A stretch of 35,447 bases of DNA from an uncultured Microbulbifer sp. (GCF_947498635.1 NZ_CANMKV010000042.1:1-35447), one strand, 5' to 3'; shown: positions 7,681-16,301, numbered from the stretch's first letter. Numbers and translations are program-made. Notes: a model not told the origin generated them from the sequence alone.

Positions 7681-8124
7681 TTATTGAATCAGGTCGAGGT
7701 ACTGGTTGAGACGCTCCTTGTTGACCGCAATTCGTTCACTCATTCCCTCGGCGTGTTTTTTGGCATCTTCCAGATTGCCCGCCTGACCCACCTGTATTAC
7801 GCCCACCATGCCCAGGGGCAGGTGCGGATCGCACTGGTACAGGTAAACCCCTTCTTTGTTCAGTGTCACGGTGACTTTTTCACCCATGCTGCCATTCCAG
7901 CTGGCGCCATCGGTCGGGGAGAGTACCGAGTGGCTGTTGTGGGCCATGTCGGTGGGCAGGAAAGTGACGCTATCGCCCGGTGCAACTGTCAGGAAGGCGG
8001 GCTCGAACGTCATCATGCCGTCCTTGCCCTGGTTCAGCATCTTAACTTCGTGATCTGCAGCCAGGGCGGGGGTCGAGGCCATGACGAGCGCCAGAATTGC
8101 GCCGCGAAGAGAAATAGACGACAT
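7681..8124 (-). CDS. Pseudoazurin-type cupredoxin (blue copper electron carrier)
   Basis: This is a secreted 147-residue type 1 copper protein. A signal peptide ends at PALA (about residue 22). The copper ligands are all visible: His62 in 'PTDMAHNSHS', Cys98, His101 and Met106 in 'YQCDPHLPLGMVGVIQVG'. The C-terminal helical segment 'ERIAVNKERLNQYL' is typical of pseudoazurin rather than plastocyanin. Pseudoazurins donate electrons to periplasmic enzymes such as copper nitrite reductase, often under FNR/Anr control; no nirK is in this window. The site at 8242-8255 and the -10 at 8215-8220 fit that control. Unlike the CopA homologue further down the same cluster, its copper site is intact. Confidence 0.92.
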   Translation of the reverse strand: MSSISLRGAILALVMASTPALAADHEVKMLNQGKDGMMTFEPAFLTVAPGDSVTFLPTDMAHNSHSVLSPTDGASWNGSMGEKVTVTLNKEGVYLYQCDPHLPLGMVGVIQVGQAGNLEDAKKHAEGMSERIAVNKERLNQYLDLIQ

Positions 8125-8214
8125 AGTTACTTCCTGTTTAATCGGTTGTCGGTGTTGTTGCGTTATCGAGAGTCTTGCTCCGGCTCAACCTGCAAAAGAG
8201 CTGCGCCGCGCCGG

Positions 8215-8255
8215 ATATTAGCCCGGTGAAAAGACGGTGAATTGATCTAGATCAA
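8215..8255 (-). promoter_or_regulatory. FNR/Anr-type box and promoter for the pseudoazurin gene
   Basis: TTGATCTAGATCAA at 8242-8255 is a perfect match to the TTGAT-N4-ATCAA consensus of FNR/Anr/Dnr regulators. On the minus strand TAATAT at 8220-8215 is a good -10. The predicted start near 8208 places the box centre about -41, the class II activator position. This implies induction under low oxygen or NO. The box also lies upstream of the divergent radA but at an unsuitable distance and without a matching -10 there. Confidence 0.75.
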
Positions 8256-8400
8256 TCGCGTAGACCCACGAGACAGGTGAAACAGGTGCCAACTCGCCGG
8301 CGAGGTAGAGGTGAGTCATACCTGACCGTTAAGCGCTGCCCGCTGGAGTGGGATAAGGGGTAAACTGTGCGCCAATTCGATCGGGCGACGCTTTGGGGGA

Positions 8401-9801
8401 ATGACCTTGGCTGCAAAACGCAAAACGGCCTACGTGTGCAATGAATGTGGTGCCGACTACACCAAGTGGGCGGGACAGTGCAGTGCCTGCGGTGCCTGGA
8501 ACAGCCTGTCTGAAGTACGTCTGGGTGTGGAGCATAAAGACAGCCGTGCGGCCAATTTTACCGAGGCGCAGAGTGGCTATGCCGGTGCCGCCGGTGCCGG
8601 CAAGGTGCAAAAGCTCTCGGAAATTGATCTGAGCGAGCTGCCGCGTATTCCCACCTCCGCTTCGGAGTTGGACCGGGTATTGGGTGGCGGTCTGGTGCCG
8701 GGCTCGGTAGTCCTGATCGGCGGCCATCCCGGTGCGGGTAAATCCACCGTGCTGCTGCAGACCCTGTGCCATTTGGCCACCAATATGCCGGCGCTGTATA
8801 TCACCGGCGAGGAGTCCTTGCAGCAGGTAGCTATGCGCGCCAAGCGCCTGGGTTTGCCCACCGATTCATTGCAACTGCTCAGTGAAACCGATGTAGAGCG
8901 TATTTGCCTGGCGGCCAAGGAGGTGAATCCACGGGTGATGGTGGTGGACTCCATCCAGGTGATGCATATGAGCGATGTGCAGTCGGCGCCGGGCTCGGTG
9001 GCCCAGGTGCGCGAGAGCGCCGCTTATCTAACCCGTTTCGCCAAGCAGACCGGTACCGCGCTCATTCTGGTGGGGCATGTGACCAAAGACGGCAGCCTCG
9101 CCGGGCCCAAAGTGCTGGAGCATATTATCGACTGCTCCATCCTACTCGAAGGCACCCACGATTCCCGTTTTCGCACCCTGCGTGCGCACAAGAACCGCTT
9201 CGGGGCCGTGAATGAGCTGGGGGTGTTTGCCATGACCGAACAGGGCCTGAAAGAGGTCTCCAACCCCTCGGCGATTTTCCTACAGCGCGCCGAGGAGATC
9301 GCTTCCGGCTCGGTGGTAACCTCCGTGTGGGAGGGCACCCGCCCGCTGCTGGTGGAACTGCAGGCGCTGGTGGACGACAGCAGCCTGGGCAACCCCCGCC
9401 GGGTGGCCGTGGGGCTCGACCAAAACCGCTTGAATATGCTGCTGGCGGTGCTGCACCGTCACGGCGGGGTACTGGTGGGCGACCAGGATGTGTTTATCAA
9501 TGTGGTCGGCGGGGTCAAAGTGGTGGAGACCAGCGCCGACCTGCCCCTGTTGCTGGCCGTGGTTTCCAGTTTCCGCAATCGGGTATTGTCGCGGGATCTG
9601 GTGGTGTTCGGCGAGGTGGGCCTATCCGGCGAGATCCGTCCGGTGCCCTCCGGTCAGGAGCGCCTGCGCGAGGCGGCCAAGCACGGTTTCCGCAAGGCGA
9701 TCGTGCCCGCCGCCAACCGCCTTAAAAACGATATCGAGGGCTTGGAAATGCATTCGGTAAAAACCCTGGCGGAAGCCCTCGCCGTGATCGATATGAGCTG
9801 A
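8401..9801 (+). CDS. radA: DNA repair protein RadA
   Basis: RadA is a RecA-like, DnaB-type ATPase that promotes branch migration in recombination. All parts are present in 466 residues: the N-terminal zinc finger (CNEC then CSAC), Walker A GGHPGAGKST, Walker B-like 'VMVVDSIQV', the RadA signature 'KNRFG' in AHKNRFGAVNELGVF, and the C-terminal Lon-like domain ('FINVVGGVKV', 'FGEVGLSGEIRPV'). The ATG at 8401 has GGGGG almost touching it; the TTG at 8407 (giving MAAKRKTAY) has better spacing and matches typical RadA N-termini, so that may be the true start. It is followed after 5 bases by btuF, an unusual operon partner. Confidence 0.96.
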   Translation: MTLAAKRKTAYVCNECGADYTKWAGQCSACGAWNSLSEVRLGVEHKDSRAANFTEAQSGYAGAAGAGKVQKLSEIDLSELPRIPTSASELDRVLGGGLVPGSVVLIGGHPGAGKSTVLLQTLCHLATNMPALYITGEESLQQVAMRAKRLGLPTDSLQLLSETDVERICLAAKEVNPRVMVVDSIQVMHMSDVQSAPGSVAQVRESAAYLTRFAKQTGTALILVGHVTKDGSLAGPKVLEHIIDCSILLEGTHDSRFRTLRAHKNRFGAVNELGVFAMTEQGLKEVSNPSAIFLQRAEEIASGSVVTSVWEGTRPLLVELQALVDDSSLGNPRRVAVGLDQNRLNMLLAVLHRHGGVLVGDQDVFINVVGGVKVVETSADLPLLLAVVSSFRNRVLSRDLVVFGEVGLSGEIRPVPSGQERLREAAKHGFRKAIVPAANRLKNDIEGLEMHSVKTLAEALAVIDMS

Positions 9802-9806
9802 TCAGG

Positions 9807-10637
9807 ATGGCCGCACATTCCCATAAACGCTATCTCCCCTGGTGGCTACTACTCGGTGCGGCACTGCTGTTTGCAGGAAAAGCCCAGGCCTATGAGCGCA
9901 TCGCCTCGCTCAACCTGTGCCTGGATCAGGTGCTGCTGCACTGGGCGAAACCGGCCGATATCGTCTCCCTGACTTGGCTCTCCGGTGCCGAGCAGTATCG
10001 CTCCCTGCCGATTCCGCAGCATGTACAGCTCAATCGCGCCCGTGCAGAAGAGCTGCTGCCCCTGCAGCCGGATCTGGTTCTCGCGGGGCAATACGGCGCT
10101 CAGCGCGCGGCCCAGCGGCTGCAGACACTGGGTGTGCATGTGGTAACTATTCCCGATGCCTACAGCCTGGAGCAATTGCAGCGGCAGCTCGATGCGCTGG
10201 AACAGGTACTGGGGCCGCTGGCGCCACTGCAGAGGCAGAAGCGCGCGCTGAGCGGGCTGCTCGAACAGTCCACGGGCGGAGGGCGCCCCAGTGCGGTGAT
10301 CCTCTCCGCCAACAACATCACCTACGGTAGCGGTATGCTGGAGCACCAACTGCTGCAGCGCGCCGGCTTTGAAAACCTGGTCAGTGGGCAGGGGCTCGGC
10401 CGTATCAGCCTGGAAGAGGTGATCGCTCTGCGGCCGGATCTGTTGGTGTTCTACGGCAGTGAGCAGCATTTTGCGCTGGCCTATCTGGCGGCCCGCCACC
10501 CGGTGTTGCAGCGCTATATCGACAGCGGCCGCACCTATACCCTGCCGTCGCAGCTGAGCCTGTGCCCGGTACTGGCGGTGGTGGATACGCTGCAACAGCT
10601 TATGGATAAGAGAGAAACCCTTGTTAAAGCACAATAA
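9807..10637 (+). CDS. btuF: Cobalamin-type ABC transporter substrate-binding protein (BtuF-like)
   Basis: This periplasmic binding protein of the BtuF/FhuD helical-backbone class has 276 residues. A signal peptide ends near 'AGKAQA'. It then shows ERIASLNLCLDQVLL, 'PDLVLAGQYG', and late 'LRPDLLVFYG'. It is the first of three overlapping or adjacent transport genes. The cobalamin assignment rests on the permease and ATPase type and on btuB and cobO nearby; a siderophore or haem ligand cannot be excluded by sequence alone. Its start lies 5 bases after radA with little room for a separate ribosome site, suggesting coupling. Its end overlaps the permease gene by 17 bases. Confidence 0.85.
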   Translation: MAAHSHKRYLPWWLLLGAALLFAGKAQAYERIASLNLCLDQVLLHWAKPADIVSLTWLSGAEQYRSLPIPQHVQLNRARAEELLPLQPDLVLAGQYGAQRAAQRLQTLGVHVVTIPDAYSLEQLQRQLDALEQVLGPLAPLQRQKRALSGLLEQSTGGGRPSAVILSANNITYGSGMLEHQLLQRAGFENLVSGQGLGRISLEEVIALRPDLLVFYGSEQHFALAYLAARHPVLQRYIDSGRTYTLPSQLSLCPVLAVVDTLQQLMDKRETLVKAQ

Positions 10638-11616
10638 AAGCGCAGTTTTTTTGTTGATCGCCGCTTTGCCGGTGGCCCTGATCGGCGCCCTGGGTAGTGG
10701 CCCGGTATCGGTGGATCTTGTCAGCGCGCTGGCCGAGGGCTGGGGTGGGCAGAGCAGTGACGCGGTCATCCTATGGCAGCTGCGCCTGCCCCGCGCCCTG
10801 CTGGCGCTATTGGTGGGCGCCGCCCTGGGGATGGGCGGTGCGGCGATGCAGGGCATGCTGCGCAATCCCCTGGCCGAACCGGCGCTGCTCGGTGTCTCCA
10901 GTGGCGCGGCGCTGGTGGCGGTTTTATTTCTCTATTACGGCACCGCTTGGAAATCCGGCTGGTTGTTGCAGGCCCTGGCGATCGGCGGTGCCTTCAGCGC
11001 GGCTGCGGCGGTGTGGCTGCTGGCCGGGCGCGGTGCCAGTGCCGGGCGCCTGGTGCTGGCCGGGGTGGCCATTAATGCGTTTCTGTCGGCGCTGATCGCA
11101 CTGGCGCTCAACTATGCGCCGAGCATGTTTGCCATGCAGGAAGTGGTTTTTTGGCTAATGGGTTCACTGGCCAATCGAGGCTGGGATCAGTTGTTATTGG
11201 CCCTGCCATTTTTAGGGTTGGGGGCAGTTTGTCTGTTTTTTACGCGCAATTATTTGCGCGCACTGGCGCTGGGGGAAGACAGCGCAGCTTCCCTGGGTTT
11301 TCAGAGTCGTATGTATCCTTTCATCATTCTTTTAGGCATCGCCAGTGCCGTGGGCGGCGCCGTGGCGGTGGCCGGTACCATCGGATTTGTCGGGCTGGTG
11401 GTGCCGCACCTGGTGCGCCCGCTGGTACGCCAGGACCCCGCCAAGCTTCTGTGGGTCAGTGCTCTGGCCGGCGCGCTGCTGTTATTGCTGGCCGATATTC
11501 TGGTGATTAATGTTGTCGGTGCCCAGGAACTGCGCATCGGCGCGGTAACCGCTTTTATCGGGGCGCCTTTTTTCTTCTGGCTGATTGTGAACGCGCGCAG
11601 GGGGCAGTGGTTGTGA
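10621..11616 (+). CDS. btuC: FecCD-family ABC permease (BtuC-like)
   Basis: This inner-membrane permease of 331 residues has about ten transmembrane helices. Family marks include 'LRLPRALLALLVGAALGMGGAAMQ', given here as LRLPRALLALLVG then AALGMGGAAMQGMLRNPLAE, and the ATPase-coupling region 'GTIGFVGLVVPHLVRPLV'. It starts with TTG at 10621 inside the end of btuF, with GAGAGAAA upstream. It should form the channel for corrinoid uptake with the BtuF- and BtuD-like proteins. The family also contains iron-siderophore permeases, so the substrate is inferred from context. Confidence 0.88.
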   Translation: MLKHNKSAVFLLIAALPVALIGALGSGPVSVDLVSALAEGWGGQSSDAVILWQLRLPRALLALLVGAALGMGGAAMQGMLRNPLAEPALLGVSSGAALVAVLFLYYGTAWKSGWLLQALAIGGAFSAAAAVWLLAGRGASAGRLVLAGVAINAFLSALIALALNYAPSMFAMQEVVFWLMGSLANRGWDQLLLALPFLGLGAVCLFFTRNYLRALALGEDSAASLGFQSRMYPFIILLGIASAVGGAVAVAGTIGFVGLVVPHLVRPLVRQDPAKLLWVSALAGALLLLLADILVINVVGAQELRIGAVTAFIGAPFFFWLIVNARRGQWL

Positions 11617-12407
11617 GTTATACGGCTGAGCAAGGGATTGAAGCGGCCTGTATCGCGCTGGGGCTGCAGCGCGGGCGCAAGAATGTCCTGCGGAGTGTGG
11701 ACTGTACGTTTAAGCCTTATGAGTTGACGGCGGTGGTGGGCCCCAACGGTGCTGGCAAGAGCAGTTTGTTGCAGTGCCTGTCCGGGGTGCAGCGCCCCAG
11801 TGCCGGGCGGATAGTGTTCAACGGCGAGGATGCGGGGCGTCTAGCGGCATCCCAGCGCGCCCGTTTGGGTGCTTTCCTGCCACAGTCGGAAACCCCGGCG
11901 TGGAGTCTCTGTGCGGCGGATATGGTTGCGCTGGGGCTGCTGCCCTGGGGACGTTTGCCGGACCGCGAACAGCGGGTGCAGCAGGCCTTGTTGCTGGTGG
12001 ATGCTCAGGCCTTTGCCGAACGCCCTGTCACTCAGCTGTCCGGTGGTGAGCTGCGCCGAGTGCAACTGGCCCGCTTGTTGGTGGGGCGGGCGCCGTTATT
12101 GATCGCCGATGAACCCACCGCAGCGCTGGATATCCGCCACCAGCTGCAGTTGATGCAGAATTTCCGCAGCCTGGCCGATAGCGGAAAAACGGTGGTACTG
12201 GCTCTGCACGACCTCAGTCTGGCAGCGCGCTTCTGCGATCGGATTTTGCTGATGCTGGACGGGGCGCTTCTGGCGCAGGGCGCGCCGCAGGCCGTGCTTA
12301 CGCCGTCGTTGATTGGTGAGGCCTACGGGGTGAGCTGTGAATTTCGCTGGCGTGACGGCATCGCCGATTTTGTACCGCTGGATTTGTTGCGAAAATCCAG
12401 CGGTTGA
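11613..12407 (+). CDS. btuD: ABC transporter ATPase (BtuD-like)
   Basis: This cytoplasmic ATPase of about 264 residues has Walker A GPNGAGKSSL, signature 'QLSGGELRRVQLARLL', Walker B 'LLIADEPTAALD' and the H-loop 'VLALHDLSLAARFCD'. I favour GTG 11613 because AGGGGG at 11599-11604 sits 8 bases upstream and the start overlaps the btuC stop as GTGA; GTG 11607 is the longer alternative. It energises the BtuFC-like transporter. The next gene is convergent, so the radA-btuFCD unit ends here. Confidence 0.88.
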   Translation: MSYTAEQGIEAACIALGLQRGRKNVLRSVDCTFKPYELTAVVGPNGAGKSSLLQCLSGVQRPSAGRIVFNGEDAGRLAASQRARLGAFLPQSETPAWSLCAADMVALGLLPWGRLPDREQRVQQALLLVDAQAFAERPVTQLSGGELRRVQLARLLVGRAPLLIADEPTAALDIRHQLQLMQNFRSLADSGKTVVLALHDLSLAARFCDRILLMLDGALLAQGAPQAVLTPSLIGEAYGVSCEFRWRDGIADFVPLDLLRKSSG

Positions 12408-12458
12408 GTTTTCAATACCGAGCCTCCAACACTCAGCCCTCAACAGGGGCCCCTCAGC

Positions 12459-13550
12459 CTAACCTTTTACGCGGTGCTTGGGCCGCCCCATTCTCGGCCC
12501 GCGTCGAAAATCCTTTGAGGGTGTGCCCCTGAAACATCGCGGGATAATCGGCCACTCCTCAGTGAGAAAATAGGCGTAGGTGCCCAGGGGGAAGTCCGGA
12601 GTGCGCACGAAGCGGCCATTGCACTCATCCAGGGAACCCGCCCCCTCGACGAACTCATAGTCTGCGACAAAGGTGCCATCGTAATAGCCGCCGGGCTGGG
12701 CGTGGCCTTTGGGGCGCTGCCCGGATTTTACCCGGTAACTGGAGTGCATCTTTACAATGCCGGACTCTTCGTTTCCGCCTTCGTTATAGCCGTACAAAGC
12801 GTAAATTGGAAAGCCGTCCGCAGCCCAACCGATTAACGCCGAGTGCCGATCCGCATTTACTTGCAGTCGTGCCAGCAGACCACTGGGCAGGCCGTGATAA
12901 TGATAGGCCCCGTTCGGCTGTACATGGGCGTAGTTCTCGTCCACACCCAGAGGCACGGCCCCGGAGAGCGCCTCGTAGCGCCAGAGCCCGCGATTGCCCA
13001 GATACCACTCCGCCGCACTGGGATCGAAGGGCACACCGTTCACTGCGATGCCGAAGTTTTGCAGGGTTACCGATGTGGGCTTTGCCGCCATTTTTGGAGA
13101 GGTCGGCACCTGGTATTTGTAGCGCTGGGTTGCGATTTCGTGGGGATTACCGGAATTTGGGAATGCGCCGGTTTTGTGCGCGGAAATACCATTGGCTTCA
13201 ATGACCCGCCAAGCCCCTTGAAGGGTAACTTTAATACGGCTGGAGGCGATTGGGTCTCTGTCGGCGGGGACTTTGTTCCGCAGCCCCTCTGACTGTATCA
13301 CCTGGTGCCTGCGCGCTGGGGGCATGCCACTGGCGCGGTCTTGCAAAGAGGTTTTGGCGATAACCAATTTGTCCGCTCTACAGATCAGAGCCTGAGATTT
13401 AGACAGACGGAAACACCGTCCACTGTTGTGATTGATGTAACAGCTGCTGCCGGAGGTCAGATTTTGGCAGGCTTCAACGGCAGTTTGCGGCAGGTGACCC
13501 AGAGCCATGGGGGCGACACAGGTAAGGCTGAGTAATAACCACTTTGTCAT
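12459..13550 (-). CDS. Secreted YHYH-domain protein with an N-terminal 4-Cys module
   Basis: This 363-residue exported protein has a signal peptide ending near 'MALG'. The name-giving motif is seen in NGAYHYHGLPSGLL, with 'GWAADGFPIYALYGY', 'YDGTFVADYEF' and 'LDECNGRF' around it; these mark the YHYH family, whose function is unknown. Residues about 27-60 (VEACQNLTSG...C...GRCFRL...LICRA) form a 4-Cys unit that also makes up most of the small protein encoded just upstream. The start ATG overlaps that gene's TGA (ATGA), so the two are translated together. The gene converges on btuD. Confidence 0.85.
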   Translation of the reverse strand: MTKWLLLSLTCVAPMALGHLPQTAVEACQNLTSGSSCYINHNSGRCFRLSKSQALICRADKLVIAKTSLQDRASGMPPARRHQVIQSEGLRNKVPADRDPIASSRIKVTLQGAWRVIEANGISAHKTGAFPNSGNPHEIATQRYKYQVPTSPKMAAKPTSVTLQNFGIAVNGVPFDPSAAEWYLGNRGLWRYEALSGAVPLGVDENYAHVQPNGAYHYHGLPSGLLARLQVNADRHSALIGWAADGFPIYALYGYNEGGNEESGIVKMHSSYRVKSGQRPKGHAQPGGYYDGTFVADYEFVEGAGSLDECNGRFVRTPDFPLGTYAYFLTEEWPIIPRCFRGTPSKDFRRGPRMGRPKHRVKG

Positions 13551-13846
13551 ACAATACTCTCAAACTGCGCGGCCCCCGAAAGGCCGGAATCGTTACTGTG
13601 CATCCTCTTTTTTATCTTTGCGCGGGCCGCGACCTCCATTTTTGCCGGAACGCAAAGCATTTGCTCCTGCTGGGGCGGCTTGCGACAAGTGCCCTCCATG
13701 GTGCCGCGCGGTGTCTCCACTTTGCAGGCATCCCCCTCCGACATACCGTTACAGGCATCGAAAGCTTCCTGGGGAGGCTTGCGCGGTTGCGCGCTTGCCG
13801 TGGAAATCATGGCCAGTAAGGCGATGGGAAGAATAACCTTGTGCAT
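13547..13846 (-). CDS. Small secreted 4-Cys protein
   Basis: This 99-residue exported protein starts at ATG 13846 (MHKVILPIALLAMISTASA, signal peptide). The mature part is built around AFDACNGMSEGDACKVE, then 'GTCRKPP' and 'QMLCVP': four cysteines likely forming two disulfides. Such modules occur in many uncharacterised periplasmic proteins. The C-terminal tail is basic, then Ser/Gly-rich (RAKIKKRMHSND). A GGAG-like site (AAGGAG) precedes the start. It is coupled by an ATGA overlap to the YHYH protein, which carries a similar module, so the two probably act together. Confidence 0.75.
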   Translation of the reverse strand: MHKVILPIALLAMISTASAQPRKPPQEAFDACNGMSEGDACKVETPRGTMEGTCRKPPQQEQMLCVPAKMEVAARAKIKKRMHSNDSGLSGAAQFESIV

Positions 13847-14114
13847 GGTGTGCTCCTTTGGAGGCGAGTGGGCTTTACCTGCACAGGGGCAGGTATGGGG
13901 TAACACCGGCGTCTGGTATGCCCTCTTTGCGTAGGGATATTTTTTAACCAGTGGCTGCAAGCCAACATAGTTCAGGAATACGCAAGTAATGTGGATTTTT
14001 GGTAAAGAAATATTGCGGAAAGTCAGAGGAGATAGGGGCGACAGAATAAAATTTATCGGGAAAATATCCACTTGGCAAAATACTGTGTCCTAATTAGGGA
14101 AGCGCTTGCCACGC

Positions 14115-14123
14115 TGTTATACT
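14115..14123 (+). promoter_or_regulatory. Extended -10 promoter for the cobalamin riboswitch transcript
   Basis: TGTTATACT is an extended -10 element (TGn before TATACT). It predicts a start near 14129, exactly where the riboswitch P1 stem begins. The -35 region is weak (TTAGGG at about 14094-14099). Confidence 0.5.
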
Positions 14124-14127
14124 TTCC

Positions 14128-14273
14128 GCCGCCTTGGGTGCCCAGCAGTGTTTTTTACTTGGCTGGGGTAAACGGGAAGTCCGGTGATGTATGTACAGAG
14201 TCCGGCGCTGCCCCCGCAACGGTAAGTCGTTTTTTCTTTGTGAAATACGATAAGCCCGATACCGGCCCGCGGC
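14128..14273 (+). ncRNA. Cobalamin (B12) riboswitch
   Basis: The conserved core is easy to read: GGGAAGTCCGGTGATG, then GCTGCCCCCGCAACGGTAA at 14207-14224, and the B12 box TAAGCCCGATACCGGCCC at 14251-14268. GCCGC at 14128-14132 pairs with GCGGC at 14269-14273 as P1. Downstream lie hairpins GCCGGA/TCCGGC (14278-14297) and CAGTG/CACTG (14329-14342), possible parts of the expression platform. High cobalamin should lower btuB expression. Confidence 0.93.
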
Positions 14274-14409
14274 AAAAGCCGGAATTTTCTATCCGGCCTC
14301 GAGGATAAAGCGGAGGGCTTTGTCTGGTCAGTGTGCCCACTGCGGGTTGCGCACCGATTGTACTCACCCTCCCTCAATCCGTTTTTCTGTTCGAGATTGG
14401 GGAACCACA

Positions 14410-16245
14410 ATGAAAAAAACTATATTAGCCGCTGCAGTATTTACTGCGGTGCAACCGCTGTTGTCTTTTGCGGCGGAATTGGAAGAAGTCAATGTAACGG
14501 CTAGTCGCCTGGATTTACCTAAGAGCCAGCTGGGCGTATCGGTTTCAATTCTTAATGCCACCGATATTGAACGCCTGGGATATACCAGTTTACTGGATGT
14601 GATTCGCACTCTACCGGGGATGGCTGCCAATAATAGTGGCGGTGCCGGCAAGGTCAGTTCTCTGTTTATTCGTGGAGAAAGTAATTTCCGCACTCTGATA
14701 TTACTCGATGGGGTGAATATTGCCGACCCCACCTCGCCGCAAGTAGGTACTCAGTTGCAACACCTACAGGCCAGCGATATTGAGCGCATCGAAGTCCTGC
14801 GCGGTCCCCAGGGCATGCTGTACGGTGCTGGCGCCGGTGGCGTGATTAATATTATCAGTAAGAGGTCTACTGAAAGTATTAATGCCAGCGCTTTTGTGGA
14901 GGCAGGCCGTTACGGAAGCCAGACCACCAGTGCAAACCTAGGGGGAAGCATTGAGTCCTGGTACTATGACTTGAATGTTTCCGACTATTCTACCGATGGT
15001 TTTAATGCGACCGAAAAAGATACTTCTGGTGAGGTAGATGGTTACGATAACCTTACCGCCAGTGCACGTCTCGGTTATCAAGTAAATGAAAATCTATCTT
15101 TCGAGGGCCAGTACCGCAAGGTAGATGCTGAGACCGAGTACGACATCTGTTTTTCGGCTTCTCCTAATGATTGCCTGAGTCGCTTCGACCAGGAATTTTT
15201 TATCTTTAGTAGTCATTACCAGTTTTCCAACTGGAATCATAAAGTGAGCTTTTCTCAACAGGAGATTGACCGCGAGGAGGGTATCACCCCTGGGTCCCTT
15301 CCCTTTATAACAAACGGTGAAATTCGTGAGGCGAATTATATCGGCAGCAATACCTTGAGCGGCGGAAAACTGCTTTGGGGAGGGGAATATGAACAGCAGA
15401 AATATGCTACAGAGTTTGCCGGTATCACTTCAGGTGATGAGGTATTGGAAAGCACCGGCTTATTTACTGAATGGCATAGTGACTTTGCTGAAAAGATATT
15501 TTATACACTGGGATATCGCCGGGATAGCCTGGAGGTTGAGAATCATAATAGCTGGCGTGTCTCCGCAGCCCTACCAGTTTCTCTAGGCGAAGATCAGCAG
15601 CTCAAGTATCGCGCGAGTTTTGGTACCGGTTACCGCGCTCCGAGCCCGTACGAATACACTACCAATGCTTCTTTGGGGGCTGAAACCAGTCGTGGTTATG
15701 AGTTGGGGCTGGAATATCAGTGGGCGCAGCTGATACAGATGGAGTTGACCTATTTCGACCAGGAAATCAGCGATGCTATTCTTAATAATCCCATTACTTG
15801 GTCTTACGAACAGGACGACGGCGAGAGCCAATCAAAAGGCGTTGAACTCTCCTTGGGCGGTAGCTTGAATAACGGTTTAGATTGGTATGCTAGCGGTACT
15901 TGGCTCGACACAGAGAATAGCACTGGTGCTGTGCGTGAGGGCGTTCCCCAGCGGGTTTATAACTTTGGCCTCAGCCAGCAATGGTTGGAGGATAAGCTGA
16001 CGTTAAGCGCCAATTGGCAACGGGTAGAAGATCGTATTAATCGCATAAGGGATAGCAATGACTTAAGTAGGGAAGTGGCGTTGGAAAATTACTCCAAATT
16101 AGACCTGAACGCAGTGTATCGTCTTACGCCGAATATGCGGGTCAATCTACGTGGTGAAAACGTGCTGGATCGGGACTATCGTGAAGTTTTGGGTTATCAC
16201 ACAACCGGCGCTGCAGTTTATGCCGGTGTAGAGTTTAGCCTGTAA
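14410..16245 (+). CDS. btuB: TonB-dependent vitamin B12 outer-membrane receptor
   Basis: This 611-residue TonB-dependent receptor has a signal peptide (MKKTILAAAVFTAVQPLLS) and the TonB box 'LEEVNVTASR' right after it. The plug domain shows 'DVIRTLPGM', 'SLFIRGESNFRTLILLDGV' and 'IERIEVLRGPQGMLYGAGAGGVINI'. The barrel ends in GAAVYAGVEFSL with an aromatic near the C-terminus. The length matches BtuB. The riboswitch directly upstream identifies corrinoid uptake with good certainty. GGGGAA precedes the ATG at 14410; the frame extends further up but only through riboswitch leader sequence. A strong terminator follows at 16255, so the next gene probably has its own promoter or depends on read-through. 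Confidence 0.95.
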   Translation: MKKTILAAAVFTAVQPLLSFAAELEEVNVTASRLDLPKSQLGVSVSILNATDIERLGYTSLLDVIRTLPGMAANNSGGAGKVSSLFIRGESNFRTLILLDGVNIADPTSPQVGTQLQHLQASDIERIEVLRGPQGMLYGAGAGGVINIISKRSTESINASAFVEAGRYGSQTTSANLGGSIESWYYDLNVSDYSTDGFNATEKDTSGEVDGYDNLTASARLGYQVNENLSFEGQYRKVDAETEYDICFSASPNDCLSRFDQEFFIFSSHYQFSNWNHKVSFSQQEIDREEGITPGSLPFITNGEIREANYIGSNTLSGGKLLWGGEYEQQKYATEFAGITSGDEVLESTGLFTEWHSDFAEKIFYTLGYRRDSLEVENHNSWRVSAALPVSLGEDQQLKYRASFGTGYRAPSPYEYTTNASLGAETSRGYELGLEYQWAQLIQMELTYFDQEISDAILNNPITWSYEQDDGESQSKGVELSLGGSLNNGLDWYASGTWLDTENSTGAVREGVPQRVYNFGLSQQWLEDKLTLSANWQRVEDRINRIRDSNDLSREVALENYSKLDLNAVYRLTPNMRVNLRGENVLDRDYREVLGYHTTGAAVYAGVEFSL

Positions 16246-16254
16246 AAGATGGGC

Positions 16255-16301
16255 GAAGTGAGATAGTTTTTGCAGGCTATCTCACTTCTTATCCTCTTTT
16301 T
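16255..16301 (+). terminator. Terminator after btuB
   Basis: GAAGTGAGATAG (16255-16266) pairs perfectly with CTATCTCACTTC (16277-16288) around a 10-base loop, followed by the pyrimidine-rich TTATCCTCTTTTTC. Confidence 0.75.

Noticed and set aside
7516..8229. Plus-strand open frame of 237 codons over the pseudoazurin gene
   Set aside because: The pseudoazurin reading has all four copper ligands; this frame has no recognisable features.
9849..10865. Minus-strand open frame of 338 codons over btuF
   Set aside because: Antisense to a clear binding-protein gene with signal peptide; composition is that of a shadow frame.
12470..13846. Plus-strand frames of 109-149 codons over the YHYH region
   Set aside because: They are antisense to two coupled secreted-protein genes and show no signal peptide or domain.
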